From Phoronis australis (Eukaryota > Phoronida > Phoronidae): DNA of 64,000 nucleotides. The stretch covers positions 124,001 to 188,000 of the forward strand of contig NMRA01000666.1 in the NCBI GenBank assembly GCA_002633005.1. The letters run 5' to 3'. Shown piece after piece: positions 11,601 to 24,600 of the stretch. A program made the position numbers and the translations under genes. Within the stretch, counting starts at the first letter, position 1. The number at the start of each line of letters is the position of its first letter. The notes beneath the pieces were generated by a model. It did not search any database. It was not told the origin of the DNA and saw only the letters and a list, made by a program, of their open reading frames with translations.

Positions 11601-14600
11601 ACATGACTGTGTTTACTAGTGTTTAGCAATTTTTTGATAGCATTCCTAGACCAACTCCAGTGGATGCTGACACCTTGAAGCAAGCACAACAACTGCCAGA
11701 CTCGTGGGATTGGAGGAATGTGAATGGTGTCAACTATGTATCACCCATTCGCAATCAAGGTTTGCATAATTGAACTCAAGCCACGCTTTCCCTGACTCGA
11801 AAACATGTTATATTTTATTGTGGGTTTGTTTAAGACGAATTCTCAAATTTTTTAGTCCTTTACTGTATTCTTATTTATCTTAGCTTGAAATAGTAATTAA
11901 CTGAAATGTACGTGCCTTCAAGCGGTTGATGGTTACGTAATAATTACTTTTTGTTTGTTAAAAATATAATAAATGAATCTTTTAAATGTCCAATCCTGCG
12001 TTTGTCACTTGTTCCTCATCAAGGAGATTGTTCTTCATCTTGGCAGGTCAATTTTTAGCTTTGATTGGATTTTAATTAGAGGATCCTTTCTCAACTGTTT
12101 TCTGAATGTGTTTGTTTTAAGTGTGAGATTTGAGTAGTAACTAACTGAACCACAGAACTCTCTGGAAATAATCTTGAGTTGAATTTTCATAATTAATTGA
12201 CTTAATACTAACTTTTTGTTTCCAGGCGCCTGTGGTAGTTGCTATGCATTTGCCTCCATGGCGATGAACGAGGCCAGAATTCGTGTCATGACCAAAAATA
12301 CTCAACAACCAGTCTTCTCACCACAGGACATTGTAGAGTGCAGTGAATACTCACAAGGTGGGGCTGTAGTCAATGAAAACGTAGGGTGGATTTGATGCCA
12401 TGCAGTGGCCATTTTATATATTTTTGATACTGTCTGCCTATGGAATCAACATAAAAATTGACAGATTAGACTGTTGACATTGACAAGAGCATGACTGAAT
12501 TTGATTTTTGGATGGGTCCAGCTACTGTGGTACCTCTTACTATCATTTTTTTGGATCTGTTACTTAAACCTAAGCCCAATACAGGATCTTTGTGAATTCC
12601 CATTATCTAAACAGATGTACGAATTCTATTTCTGCTCTGCACCCTAGTGGAATGTATCTCTTTGAGTTTCTTGACCCATCTGTATGAAATGTTGCAAATA
12701 GCTTTCTGTTTGGGAGGCGACAATGTCTTCCAGTTTTCAGATAGGTTTGATGTATTACATGTGGTGTATTGGCCATTCTTACTAATAGTTGACACGCCTA
12801 GAAACATTATTTCAATGGCTGTGCATTGCTTTTGTTCCATTTGCTAGTAAGTAGAATAAACAGTCAAGAGTAACCTGGAAAGTGTTAGCAAGAGGGAATG
12901 TATGCAGATTGCTTGATCGCTTACTTGCTGAAATGTTATAGTTGCACTGTGTATTTCACAACATTGTCAGAAGCTTGACATTTTCCTGAATATTTTGAAA
13001 ACTGCATTTTGACCATTGGGGCTTCAATTAAAGATCATTTTCCACACCAGGCTGCGAAGGAGGATTCCCTTACCTGATTGGTGGAAAGTACGCTGAAGAC
13101 TTTGGTCTTGTGGAAGAAAAGTGTAACATGTATAAGGGAAGAGACGGGAAGTGTACAACAGACCCAAAATGTGGCCGCCATTACTCCACATCCTACAGAT
13201 ACATCGGAGGCTTCTACGGAGCGTAAGTATCAAATGGGGAACTCGAAATTCAGCAGGTGGTGCATTCGTACCTTATTGCCTCTATTCAGATGTACTGACA
13301 TGGGACCTTTGGTTACCCTCACAAACCCCTGTGTCCCTCTGCTGATAAAATTGCTTTCTTTTCCCAATCTCTATTGTCTTAAAAGATGGCCTTATCTAGG
13401 CACCACCCAGTGTGAATATCAAATTGCTAACCGTAGGGAGGCTTTTTATTCGTAGATGGTAATTGGCAAGTGACTCTGAATAACATGCAGAGCTCAGTGA
13501 TCCTGCAACTATGGTGATGACCAGCTACTGACTATATTCTATGTATCTCTCACTTCACTCTATGGATGTTACCTGAGCTGTATGTTGGCACTTGTTGTCC
13601 TAAATTGTTGTAAATATGAACCTGATGATGTCTAATGAAAAGACAAAACATTGAATTGAACATGAACTTTTTTATTTGTGCGGTGATCGTCCGGTTTTTA
13701 AAGTGACTTTGGCCGTCATTTTCAATTTCCCACATTTTTGTTAACTTGTGGAGTTATATCGAAGTTTAGTTAAATTGATGCAAGAAATTTTATCATGAGC
13801 AGTTCTGTGATGGCTGTGTATTTACTTCCATAATTCTACTATGAAGCAAAATTTTCCTTGAAAAATATATTTTTGTAAAAAAATATTTCTAAGGCCATAT
13901 TGTGTACTGAATTTCTGAAACTCACCTTTGGATGTATATAACTACTTGAAAGTTGAAACTCTGTATTGCTTTCAGTTCACCCAGTTTTAACGATTCTATC
14001 AACATTTTGCAGGTGTAACGAACATCTTATGAAAATTGCCCTTGTCAAAAATGGTCCCATCGCAGTATCCTTTGAGGTTTACAATGATCTTATGCACTAC
14101 AAAAGCGGCATTTACCACCATATTGAAGGACTACTAGGAGGCCAGTTCAATCCTTTTGAGATCACAAATCACGTTGTCATCATTGTGGGTTATGGATTTG
14201 ACGAAATGTTTGGGCAGCCATTTTGGATTGTTAAGAATAGCTGGGGCTCACAATGGGGTGAAGAGGGGTTCTTTAGGATACGTCGAGGAAATGATGAGTG
14301 CGCGATGGAGAGTATGGCTGTGGAATCATCTCCAATCATTTAAGTGATGTTGATATGATTACATGGGGAAGCTCTTCCTGCAAACAAATTTTGTTGTCTT
14401 TTTGCCATTTGTAACACTCACACTCAAACTACATGCATGGCGTCGTGATTAAATTAGTCTATGACCTTTTGAAAGTTTCGTCTCCTTACTGCTACAGTTA
14501 CAAAGCTTCGGAAAACACCTGGTGTGCAATCACACTTGCGTCTACGGAACTCATCTTGGGGGGTCTCTTTCGTCATATTAAAGTGACCTGAGATTGAGGT

Positions 14601-16729
14601 CAGAAGTTTGATCTTGTGCTTCTACTTCACAGTTATACTGACTAAAGGTGTACCCACGTAATTATAAACAGATCAGTCAAGGAATAAGCAAATTATCTCA
14701 GTATCTAGCAGTTATTGATATATTATTCTTTGAGATATTGTACGCTAAAAGTGAGGTCTAGTTATTTTTTCGGATATGCCCAGTCCGGTAGTTGTGTGGA
14801 GCTTAACTATAGACCAAATTTCTGACTCACAGTCTTTTAAAGATGCATTTCATGAAACAGGCTTCAGTAATTACAAGAAATGTCGGGTGTTTATATCTCA
14901 TCCCTTGTCATAATTATGACACTCTGTGTATATTTGGGAAGCTGGGTGTTCAGCCTCAGTTCAGTGAACTCAGGAATGAGGTGGATGAACCATTACCATG
15001 TCTAGTCAAACCAGAAGAAAAAAATGGTCCCAGGGTGGTTGCATCTGTGGTTACTTTGGATCATGTGTTGGTTTGTACTTGTTTCATAATCTGGCAGCTA
15101 GGATACTTACCGGTATAAAAATTACATTGAAAGTGGTCAGAGAACTAGAAAAATCGAGGAGTCTGTTCGCTAATGTCATGAATAGAGGCGAGGGAGTTTA
15201 CAAACTTCCAAGGTTTTGGAATAGCCTGATCACTCCTAGTGGTCACCAGCTTCTGAAGATGGATGCTGTAAGGAGCTGAAACGCTAGAAGCAACTGCGTT
15301 AACTGCATGGCTGTGTCTGAAAAAATTGTCAAGTGTGTGCAATTACGCTCTTATGAACTTATTCAGTGTTATGTTGCTAAGGGAACAGTTCTTGGATTAC
15401 TGCCATTACAAAATTATTCTCGAGAGTGCCCATAGCCCATTTGAATCAGTTCTACAACTGTTGTGCTTGTGCTGTTCGTGCTGCACTAGAAATTTCCATC
15501 ATTCCAGTCTGATGGCATTAACTTTATCATTATTGTTATTATTTTTTATTATTATTATTGCTGTTATTATCATCATTATCATTATTATTGTTGCTATAAG
15601 ACCTGCAACTTAAGGGTGTGGCTACTATTAAGCTGTTTTACGAAACTTTAGGGTCACTAATGACCGACCCACTTTTGATTATTAATACTGATCTAGCTCT
15701 CTGGCAACAGATCTGGGATTAGATAATATGGCATCAATGCACAGCAGCGAAGTTTTGTGAAATACGTCAATAAAACTGTCAAGTCAGAATTTTAGTCCAA
15801 GTGGCACCAAGTTGGACAGTTCGAATGTTATACTTTGTGTACTCGATCCTTCTGTTGAGTCATATTTCACCTTACTTGAATACAATCTCATTACAGTTGG
15901 ATCCGACTTAAGCAAGTTCACTGTCTAGTCAGACTGCTTGGAACCTTTCACTTCAGTCTGCAATTTATGTCACGTTACGTCCACAGATTTCATAACTTTT
16001 AAAATGTTCTGAATTTTTAAGACTTCTTGTAATCCACGTTTCAAATGTTAACTCTGAATGGTCCAATGAAACCAGTCAGTATCTGTATAACGTGCTTTGT
16101 TTTCAGAGCTGCAAAACAAGAGGTGACTGCTAGCATTACTGTTGTTAGTGACATCGCTGATTGCTCTTTTATTGTCTTGCCACACGATAGATGTGGACAA
16201 GAATGGTACAATTAGTTTTTAATGGGTTCATCATTAATGGAGCCAGAACTTTACAGGGAATTAATTGCGAAATCCTTGGGGTATCCTGTATATTAGGCGT
16301 GATTTGTGACTTCAAAATGGATTATCCATCCGTCCTCACCTGTCCCCCATGTTCGTCATCATGGAATTTTGAGCGTAATAGGTTGTACTTCTAATACATA
16401 GGTGTAACGAAGCTCTCATGAAACAGTCACTGGTGAAAAGTGGTCCGTTGGGTGTTGCGTTCATGGTCTACAGCGACTTCATGCACTATAGAGGCGGAGT
16501 CTATCATCACGTGGATGAACTAGAGGACCATTTTAACCCCTTTGAAATTACAAATCACGCTGTATTGCTAGTGGGTTACGGCACAGATAAGGACAGTGGA
16601 GAAGACTATTGGCTCGTGAAGAACAGCTGGGGGACATCTTGGGGTGAAGGCGGCTACTTCCGCATTGCCCGCGGACACGACGAATGTGCCATTGAAAGTA
16701 TTGCCGTAGAATCATTCCCTATCTTGTAA
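5677..16729 (+). CDS. CTSC: Cathepsin C (dipeptidyl peptidase 1) with two alternative last exons
   Basis: Lysosomal papain-family peptidase that removes N-terminal dipeptides and activates granule proteases. Coding exons: 5677-5839, 9366-9460, 10038-10276, 10518-10676, 11641-11759, 12226-12357, 13051-13222, then either 14013-14343 or 16402-16729. All junctions are GT-AG and phases agree. The products are 469 or 468 residues, against 463 in human. The ATG at 5677 opens an 18-residue signal peptide (ending HISA). The mature exclusion domain starts DTPANCTY, keeping the Asp that binds the substrate amino group. The linker is followed by the heavy chain [20 protein letters not shown]. Catalytic Cys is about residue 264 ([10 protein letters not shown]), with [11 protein letters not shown] downstream. 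Catalytic His (EITNH, about 413) and Asn (VKNSWG, about 435) lie in the last exon. An upstream in-frame TTG is not used as start. Intron 1 (3.5 kb) is packed with repeats. Poly(A) signals lie at 17033 and 17063. Confidence 0.96.
5870..6632. mobile_element. Near-perfect foldback element in cathepsin C intron 1
   Basis: A long inverted repeat. The left arm 5870-6190 and right arm 6312-6632 are each 321 bases and almost identical as reverse complements. They are separated by a 121-base spacer. Both arms contain the same 69-codon open frame (5908-6117 plus; 6385-6594 minus), differing by one residue (AIVRITL against AILRITL). Inside the spacer edge is a second perfect hairpin of 14-bp arms (6285-6298 and 6300-6313) around one G. 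It starts 30 bases after the exon 1 donor. No transposase motif and no clear target duplication were seen. It resembles a foldback/MITE-type element; an assembly snap-back artefact is also possible. Confidence 0.8.
6925..7780 (+). repeat. Dispersed short motif TATTCTCCGTAGCCC
   Basis: The phrase TATTCTCCGTAGCCC or close variants recurs at about 6929, 7083, 7101, 7399 and 7760, with irregular spacing and unrelated DNA between. The variants include TATTCTCGGCATCCC, TATTCTCTGTAGCCC and AGTCTCCGTAGCCC. It is not a tandem repeat. It lies in cathepsin C intron 1. Confidence 0.5.
8606..8682 (+). mobile_element. tRNA-like SINE head
   Basis: The segment starts GCAGTGTGGCC and ends GGCCACACTGC, a perfect 11-bp inverted repeat like a tRNA acceptor stem. 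Between them are an A-box-like TGGCCTAGTATGATAGG and a B-box-like GGTTTCGAGTCTC at the right order and distance for a pol III promoter. No standard anticodon arm can be folded with confidence, so a tRNA-derived SINE or tRNA relic is the better call. Confidence 0.5.
8864..9051 (+). repeat. Interspersed 15-base motif AATAATAGTATAGAC
   Basis: About seven copies of AATAATAGTATAGAC or one- to two-base variants, starting near 8868 and running to about 9045, separated by 10-30 bases of variable AT-rich DNA. An undetermined base occurs at 9080. It lies in cathepsin C intron 1. Confidence 0.6.
10813..11381 (+). mobile_element. MITE-like element, copy 1
   Basis: A 569-bp element in cathepsin C intron 4. 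Its terminal inverted repeats begin GGGCTGTTCCAGTAAAATCT and extend about 40 bases into a G-run plus GGCA. The ends are flanked by a TAA direct repeat (10810-10812 and 11382-11384). A 3-bp TAA/TTA duplication fits the PIF/Harbinger-type pattern, though the family was not confirmed. There is no transposase frame. Short ACCACCCATAATTTTT-like subrepeats lie inside both arms. A second copy in opposite orientation lies at 23893-24608. Confidence 0.8.
14013..14343 (+). CDS. CTSC: Cathepsin C alternative terminal exon, copy A (diverged)
   Basis: First of two exons encoding the C-terminal catalytic half. It is preceded by acceptor TTTTGCAG, enters in phase 2 after exon 13051-13222, and encodes [20 protein letters not shown] to ...AVESSPII plus stop. 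The His in FEITNH and the Asn in VKNSWG are intact, so the copy looks catalytic. It is about 62% identical to copy B over 109 aligned positions. It departs from the common cathepsin C pattern where copy B keeps it: [18 protein letters not shown] against [18 protein letters not shown]. It also has one extra residue before FNPFE. An ATTAAA at 14448-14453, about 105 bases after the stop, could end a short mRNA here. Either both exons are used alternatively, or copy A is an unused relic; intact frame and splice site favour use. Confidence 0.88.
14448..14453 (+). terminator. Candidate poly(A) signal for cathepsin C copy A
   Basis: ATTAAA, the commonest variant poly(A) signal, about 105 bases after the copy A stop. 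A second ATTAAA begins at 14577 and an AATAAA at 15769, still upstream of copy B. Confidence 0.4.
15526..15601. repeat. ATT-rich low-complexity tract
   Basis: Degenerate ATT/ATC trinucleotide tract between the two alternative cathepsin C terminal exons. Confidence 0.8.
16402..16729 (+). CDS. CTSC: Cathepsin C alternative terminal exon, copy B (canonical)
   Basis: Second version of the last coding exon, acceptor TACATAG, same phase as copy A, so it can splice directly to the exon ending at 13222. It reads [20 protein letters not shown] to [16 protein letters not shown] and a stop. It is closer than copy A to cathepsin C of other animals ([32 protein letters not shown]). Catalytic His is about residue 412 and Asn about 434. 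Copy B is probably the ancestral terminal exon. No other cathepsin C exons occur between copies A and B, so this is an exon duplication, not a tandem gene. AATAAA signals follow at 17033 and 17063. Confidence 0.92.
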
Positions 16730-17032
16730 TCCACTAACTTTTTACTTTTTGCTTTACTTTGTGAGTTTTCATTTTTTTAGTGAATAACATTTTCTCTCTA
16801 CGTTTGGCTCAATCCCCTCAACTTCTCAGTGATTTCGTAATATTAGAGATGATTCCTCCAAGTTATGTTCAAAATGGAACTTGCTCATGTCCGACCAAAC
16901 CAGAGTAGGAGATTGTATTCTAGTAAGGCGAAATCCTAGAGCTTTTTTCGATGTCACACTCCTGCCAGCTTTAGTCAGATTATTTACTGCGTCATGCGCC
17001 TGGATTGTATCAATGTTCATACTCGTACACTT

Positions 17033-17068
17033 AATAAACAGAATGTGTTTTTAACTTTGTAAAATAAA
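17033..17068 (+). terminator. Poly(A) signals at the end of cathepsin C
   Basis: Two AATAAA hexamers (17033-17038 and 17063-17068) about 300 bases after the copy B stop, followed by T- and GT-containing sequence. Confidence 0.6.
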
Positions 17069-18636
17069 TTATGTGTTCATATTGTAGGATGTAATTATTC
17101 AACATACATAACGAAACGACTCTTCAAAACGAAGGCCTTGTGGATTAGTTAATCTGCACTGAAAATTCCCAAAATCTTCATGTTCCAAAATTTTACTATT
17201 AGAAAATAACCCTGTGTATGATAGGTTAAGCATTTCTTGCTATATCCTCAAAAACAAGGTCAATGTCACCAAATTTGACTGGAGATTCCAACAAAATCTG
17301 AAAGTTTGAAAACTTTCAAGCGTGGCCTACACTTTAACAAATTACACAGCAACTGTGGCAAAAGACGACCCACCAAGAACCATAATGTTCCAATTTTGTC
17401 AAATGGGGAGGTATGGTTGAAACCAGCAAAACGGTTTAGTAATCCTTTTAAGAAAAAATATTAACGACATTTATCTTAAGTTTGTTTTCTTTATTTACAA
17501 ATACAATTTTCACATTTTCATCAGCAATTAAGAGACCTTTGAGGTTAAAATAACAGGCTGCAAACTAATCTCAGTCCAAATAGAATACAAAACATCCCCG
17601 ACAACAAATGACAAAAACAGCAAAACTAGTAATTGAACATAGAACCAAGCAACCTGTTGAAGAACAGTGGACACGGTGATAGTCCCTGAACTGAACAACT
17701 AATCGACTGCATCGTCAAAGTTGATGCCCAGCATTTCAAATTGATGCTGAAGAAAAAGTGGCCATTTTATCAACAGCTGCACACACCACCAGTGTAGCCA
17801 TCTCTATCAAACCTGGCCCACAGTTGGAACACTAACAAAACCGCCAGCACTGACTCTCATTGGATGTCAACATTACCACTGAACATAACGTGTTGAATCT
17901 GGGAGGAAATGGTACACAATCTCACTCTTTCAGTCCAGATTTTTGGATGTAAGTGTCTCCAGTGTGCCCAAATAAAGCTCTATTGGACGAAGCTGCGTCT
18001 ATTTGTATGCTCCTGGTATGTAGGTCTAAGACCAGTTTTTGTCGCATTTCAAGACAATTTCTTGTGATTGAATTTCTATTCTTGGGAAGTTCACTCCAAT
18101 ATTGAAAGGGGTTGATACACAATAGGAAACTTAACCAAGCACAGGTACAGCACTGACAGGGTATCCTACTACATATCAACATCTAAACTTAACACAGCTG
18201 AAAGAAAATCCAGACCCGTTTGATACTATATTAAATTTAAATCTAAACGGCAACCAAACATAGGATTAGTTTAGCAAAAATATTTCTTTTTGTTCATCAC
18301 TTTAGGACTTGGTGCTCCTAAACAACCTGCTAGTAACCCAATCTATTGTTCAGCCACCACACACAGTGTTTGGCTTTCCAGAAAGATGCGCATATTGGTT
18401 CCGACACACAAAATGTAATCCTGTCAATCCCAAAGTCAGTACTGAATTTAGCCCTTGGCCATAACACTTTTCATCATTCCTTGCAATCACAGAAATCATG
18501 CCTGCACTGAGTAACGAGCATTCTGAGACTGAATCGTAACAAGTGGGTAGTGTAATGTAAAAGTACATTTCGGACATCAAAAATTGCAGCAGATCTCTGG
18601 TTGTGAAGATAAAAACCGATGATGCAGTTCGCTTTC
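17069..18636. other. Convergent interval: RBM17 3' UTR and short intergenic DNA
   Basis: Lies between the convergent cathepsin C and RBM17 genes. A minus-strand AATAAA (TTTATT at 17490-17495 on the plus strand) is the first plausible poly(A) signal for RBM17, implying a 3' UTR of about 1.15 kb. No other gene was seen. Confidence 0.55.
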
Positions 18637-21600
18637 TCACTGTACTTCTCCCATCAGATCCAGTCGTCTGAATTTGTCCAGGTTGTAGAAACCACCTTTA
18701 ACTGTCCTCCCACCAAAATACCTCCCATGCAGATCGATGACAGCTAGAGGAAAAAAACAACAGTGATGGTGGTGAGGTGTATAGTTCATGGAAACTGGAG
18801 CAAACCATGGCTATGATGGCGTACACAAAACATAACTGAAATATGACAACAATCACCAGGTCACAAACTGGAAGAATGATAAACAACTTCACACGGGCAT
18901 AATATTCGTTACAAATTCTAAATTGACAAGTGGAGTCTCAGGCCTCTGAAGACACCCTGAGAACGAGGTCTACTTTCTGTACTTAAAACTATCCTCGAAA
19001 ATCGATTAACTGCCTGGCACACTTCATTGAGTAAACTTACAAATTTGGTGAAATTTTGAGTCTGAGTAAAGTCTGAGTTCAGATATTAGATCCTAGACAA
19101 TGGTGCCCACTTGTCAGACTGAAAATAAAATTATGATGGGAGGCAAAAATAGTTGTAAGACAACTGAAAACGAACCTTTTATGGCTGCATCTATTTTTTC
19201 AAACTCCACAAATATCCTCACAGCTTCATCATCGACTTCTTCGGGCATCTGAAAGCAGGAAATTGTTAATTAGACTATTGTGTTACAAAGCTTTCAAAAA
19301 AATTCACATTTCAAAAATTGTGAAAAACCAGACAACAGTTTAATATTCTAATAACAAATCCGTCAAGAGTTAGCCCAAATCTTTTGCTCCAAGTGTATAT
19401 TCCTTTTTTAATATTAGGAAGTCTGGCATTTTCAAACCTCTGTCATAGTCGGAAACAACTGTCCAGAGGAGACAGTGTGTCTCAGTGGATTGAACTCTGG
19501 TCTCCTATTTGTGAGTGAGACCTGAGTTCGTATCCTGGCGTCACTAGCAATCGAGCATTGCACAAAGGTGTGTCCTACTTCTCTGAGCTCGGTCTTACTA
19601 GTGAGTGTATGCAAGGCAGTGAATAAGAACCTGGATATAATGCAAAAGCAATTTCTGGGGCTGTGCTCTCATAAAAAACTGTCCAGCTGCACAGACATGT
19701 ATCACATTACACAACCTCAAACTCATTTTCACATTCATTGTATAATAATAATCAAAAACAAACTGTTACGTTTGCTTAAATACCACTATAAAACCAAAAG
19801 CCTGCTGGATCAATACTTTTTGATGCATAAAATCACCTGTGCTCTATTCAAATATTTTCACTGTGCATCTTCAGTGCACTTCATTGGTTGCTAAAGCAGC
19901 TAGTTTCTGAATGAAAAAACCATGTGGCTCAATTCATGCATATCGTGTACGGGGAATGATATTACGTTGTGTACTAATACAGATCTCTGATTATCTTACA
20001 GACATATTTTCCAGACAATTGCTTTTCTTCTGGCTTGAATTTAACATCAATAGAAGGTGATGTAACGACCCAGCAAATAACCTAGATATTGGTGTAACTG
20101 CATACACTTCCACTGAGCAAACACATTGTGCTACAGGCAATTGGACACAGTCTGTGCAGGTCATTTGTGGAAGTGAATGCAGGCCTTTCGCTGGGCTGTT
20201 TACGCCACGTTTGTTAACTTTGTTCTTTGTAAGTTGAAATTCTTATTTGAGAGACTCCAGATGGGCTTGTAGTGTCCCCTTTTGGACATTCTGAGTCCAA
20301 TATCTCTGAATGCAGGAGAAGTTAATAATTTTGGTGTGTTGTGATGCTGAAATACTTTAACTTTTAAGTACCATCTTGTAGTTAACAATCTGAATACCAT
20401 AGCTTCTATCTGATGCATTGTAGTAATTCTAACTAGTTTACGTTTTTCTACATTCTTTCATGGAGGTGTTTTTAGCTTATTACATATGTTGCTTGCTTGT
20501 ACACTTGAAATACATGGTTACATTTGCTGTCTACACTAAGTACACATTACGAGAACAGCCATTAACAGTGAAAAATATCTGTTCAATAGAACCAAGGATG
20601 ATTATTTTTACTAATTAAAGATACAAACAAAAACTAACTTCTTTACCCTTTAAAGACAGAATAACCAACCATGGTTTGCAATGAACTATTCAGCAGGTTT
20701 TTTCATGACAATACTACTTATGTCCTACTTAAATAGCCTAGTAAATAAACCAGAAACCATCTATTCACAGCCAATCTTATATTAGAACTAGGCTACTGCG
20801 TCCTTCAGAACAGTCTGATGTTATCAGACCTGACCTAAGCCTGCTAATTTGACTGTATGGATGCGCAAAAAAGAGTGACCATTGAGCGAACGGATAAAAA
20901 ACCTCAGCGAAAATCAGTCAACCAATGAGAGACATACCTCAAATATGACACACTTGATGACCTTTCCATACTTGCCGCACTCCTCCGCAGTTTCCGGCTC
21001 CAGTTCCTCATCTACCTCTCCCGGGCCGACCATATTCTGTAAAACAATAAGTTACTCAAATCCGCGTTAATGGGCCATGCAGAAGCAAGTAGAGCGTAGA
21101 GAAACTTCGCAAGTTGACTAATAAAATCACTCTGTTCAAAGTCAACCAGACTTCGGGGCAAAAATTATTGCCTCATCTTGAAGTAATGAAGTGTTGTTTT
21201 TTATACAGTTTCCTGATAGGTTCACGAAAGTTTGAAAGAGCCAAATGAATTTCTACAAAATTTGTCAACTTTTTTGTATTAAATTGTTAAATTGTTCACA
21301 CAGCCACAATAAAGGTCGTCAATCCTTAACATTGAGCAAATGACAAGATACAACTAGAAGGCTAACTCCACCAGTGCTGGTGTTCACAATATACCTACGC
21401 TGCCTCGGCCAAACAGAAATGTGCAGCAATTTGCACAGGTCAAACATGAAACACACATCATTCAAAGGAATATCCTTCAAGGAAACAAATCTTTAGCAAT
21501 TAGCACCGAGAAAGACTTCATAATGGCTCACCCGTAATAGTATAACTTTACTGGGATTCCTGAGTAGATCCGCTGTGCTGCCCAATTCAGCTCGCGGCAA

Positions 21601-24600
21601 GTCTGAAATGTAGTGCAAAAACAAACACAGCTTAAATGCAGTGCAAAAAATACAGATGAAATGTAGTGCAAAAAATAGAGCTGAAATGTAGTGTAAAAAC
21701 AATACAGCTGAAATGTAGTGCAAAAACAATACAGCCGTAATGTAGTGCAAACAGCTGAAATGTAGTGCAAAAACAATACAGCTGAAATGTAGTACAAAAA
21801 CAATACAGCTGAAATGTAGTGCAAAAACAATACAGCTGCTGAAATGTAGTGCAAAAACAATACAGCTGCTACCAACTTATCAAAAATACACAAATCTTCT
21901 GATTTAGATCACTTTCTGTACAAATTATTTTCAGCTTTACTGAGATCTGAAGATTTCTGGGATTAGGAAGAAGTTTAATTTTCCTTGGCACACAAAATGA
22001 CATGTCGGGTCACGCCAATTTCTTGAACCTATTTTCCTTCAACAACGGGCCATCAATTTTTCTTATCCCTGGCTTCACGTCCACTCTGAGAAAGAAACTA
22101 CATTATGAGAGATTAGTTCTAAAACGGAGCAACAGGTGGGGTTCATAGCAACTTTAAAATGTCTCTTTCTCGTTTCACAACAGACGACACATGTTAAAGT
22201 TCCATTCATTCTGGGCTTCTGTTGAAGGAAAACACATTTACACACCTATATGTATTTCTTCTATTACAAGAAACCAAATATCATTCTACCAAAGCCCACA
22301 CAAGACAGGAGAACCTTCTCCAGTACGATAATCTCTCTTACCCCCAAAACACACACACTAGTTTCATTTCCCACAACCAACACTAACTACTCTTCACGAG
22401 TTCCTTCTCTTAGATCTTCCCTTGAGTAAAGTCGTTAACACTGAAAATCCCCAACACATTTTATCTTTGTCAATACTCCTCTGATGGATCTTCTCTCTTA
22501 CCACTCACCCCCCCCCCACACACACACACAAACAACCTCCACTGCCCCACCATGATGACTCACTCTCACCCTTGGGGAGGTCCTTCTCGTGGATGATCTT
22601 GCCACCCCTCTTGCTCGTCTTTTCCACCATCAGGGCCTGACTCATCCCCTGCTCTGACTTGCCCAGACCCTGTCCCTCCTTGTAACCCATCTTGGCCATC
22701 AACTTGGCTGCAACAGATCCCCTGCAAAAACAAGCAATGCGTCACAGTACATGTACGCATACATTGTATTTTCACTTTCCAGGAATTTTCCAAGAAATGC
22801 ATTGAGCCTTTGTACGTCCTAAGTCATGTTTTTCATTTGTACCATGTAGGGAAAGTGTTTTGCGTCAGATATTAAGCTTATTGTGTTCTGTGTTACTCAA
22901 CGAACACATACACTTGAAGAAAATGGTCTCCCTGAACAATTGTTAGACACTGACTAATCGTGCAACATGAGTGAACGAATCATAGATGACACCAGGGCTC
23001 CGTTTCTAAATTTAAATCTCAAGTTTGATTGTTGCCATGACATTAACAGCATTTTTCAACCTCCGCAATGTGACAGACAGCAATGTTACTTTGGTCAAAG
23101 TTAGAACTAAAGATTTTGCAAAACAGAGCCCTCATACGGTGCGTGTATATACGCTAGGAAGATGGTTTCCAGAAAACACAAGTTTTAAACTAAAATCAAA
23201 TTAGTTGTAAAATAGTTTCTGCGAAGTGAAATTCTCAAGGGAAGCCTTGCTTTGGAATTTAATCCGTGAATATGAATCTGATACCCAGGACTGGAGTTTG
23301 GTCACAAGGTATGGAGTATTTTCAATGAGTGTAGGGAGTTGAGGAGTGCAGGTGTGAAAACACAGGTTTGGTGTCTGCTAGTGAGTTAATATCACAAAAC
23401 ACTGGATATTCTTGTTTCACAGCTCTGGGCAAAGATTACAACTTCAAGAAGCCCATCTCATCAAACAAGAGATCCAAAATATATTTTTAAGTCCTAAAAC
23501 CAAGTGTTCCTTTAAATGAAGAACATTTAATGTCCACTCATAACTTCAGTCTACGAGCAAAATTGGCATGGCAACCTTTCAGCTCATGTAAGTTTCAACC
23601 TTGCTCTGCAATAAACAGACTCACCCTAACCCCATCTTCAGGCCAATTGAGGTTTTCCCCTCCCCCATCTCTTTTTGCACCTCCTCTTTGATCTTCTCAT
23701 CCTGCTGTATAAGGGCGGTGGGCGGAGCGATGGCAGCACCACCTGTCAGTAACAGAGAGATGAACAGATCATTAGCATTTTGCACATTCCGCCCTTCACA
23801 CATTGGAAGAAACACAGATGTTGATATGCACCTACCCTGTCTGGTAGACCATAAGCAATAAAAAAACCATGGAGCTTATTAATTACAAGTGTGGGCTGTC
23901 CCAGTAAAATCCGTATGGGAGAGGGGGAAGGCAATTGAAATAAAAATTTATGGGTGGTTGTGTTTGATTTAAATTCAAAATGGCTGGTGGTCGTACTTCA
24001 AAAAAATAAAAATTTACAGGTCGTTGTTGTTTCATTGTGCCATAAATGTTTGATAGTGGGTAATTTCAGTAAGTTTTATAAACAATCCGACAAAATCAAC
24101 AACTAAAATAAAAATGTAACTTTCAAAAAGCTCCACTTTTTCACTCCCTCCGATCTCTCCATCGACATGCCCATAACACCAGTCAAACACAGGTGCTTGA
24201 ATTTCCTGGCTAATAACCATATATATTAGTAATGAATGACTTCAGTGGTGATCGAGGGACAGATAAACTCAAGCGCANAAAAACATGACTTGCAAAAAGC
24301 TCCACTTTTTCACTCCCTCCGATCTCTCCATCGGCATGCCCATAACACCAGTCAAACACAGGTGCTCGAATTTCCTGGCTAATAACCATATATATTAGTA
24401 ATGAATGACCTCAGTGGTGATCGAGGGACAGATAAACTCAAGCGCCTGTGCAGTCAACCACAAGAACAACAAAAAATACGGGTGGTTGCATTTCAAACTT
24501 ATAAAAAATTACAGGTGGCGAGCTAAAGAAATAAATGAAAAATATGGGTGGTGGGTGCAAAAAAAGTGCATTCCCCTCCCTCCCACACAGATTTTACTGG

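Noticed and set aside
21493-21893. Repetitive minus-strand frames (HYISAVLFL repeats)
   Set aside because: Translation of the 27-bp minisatellite.
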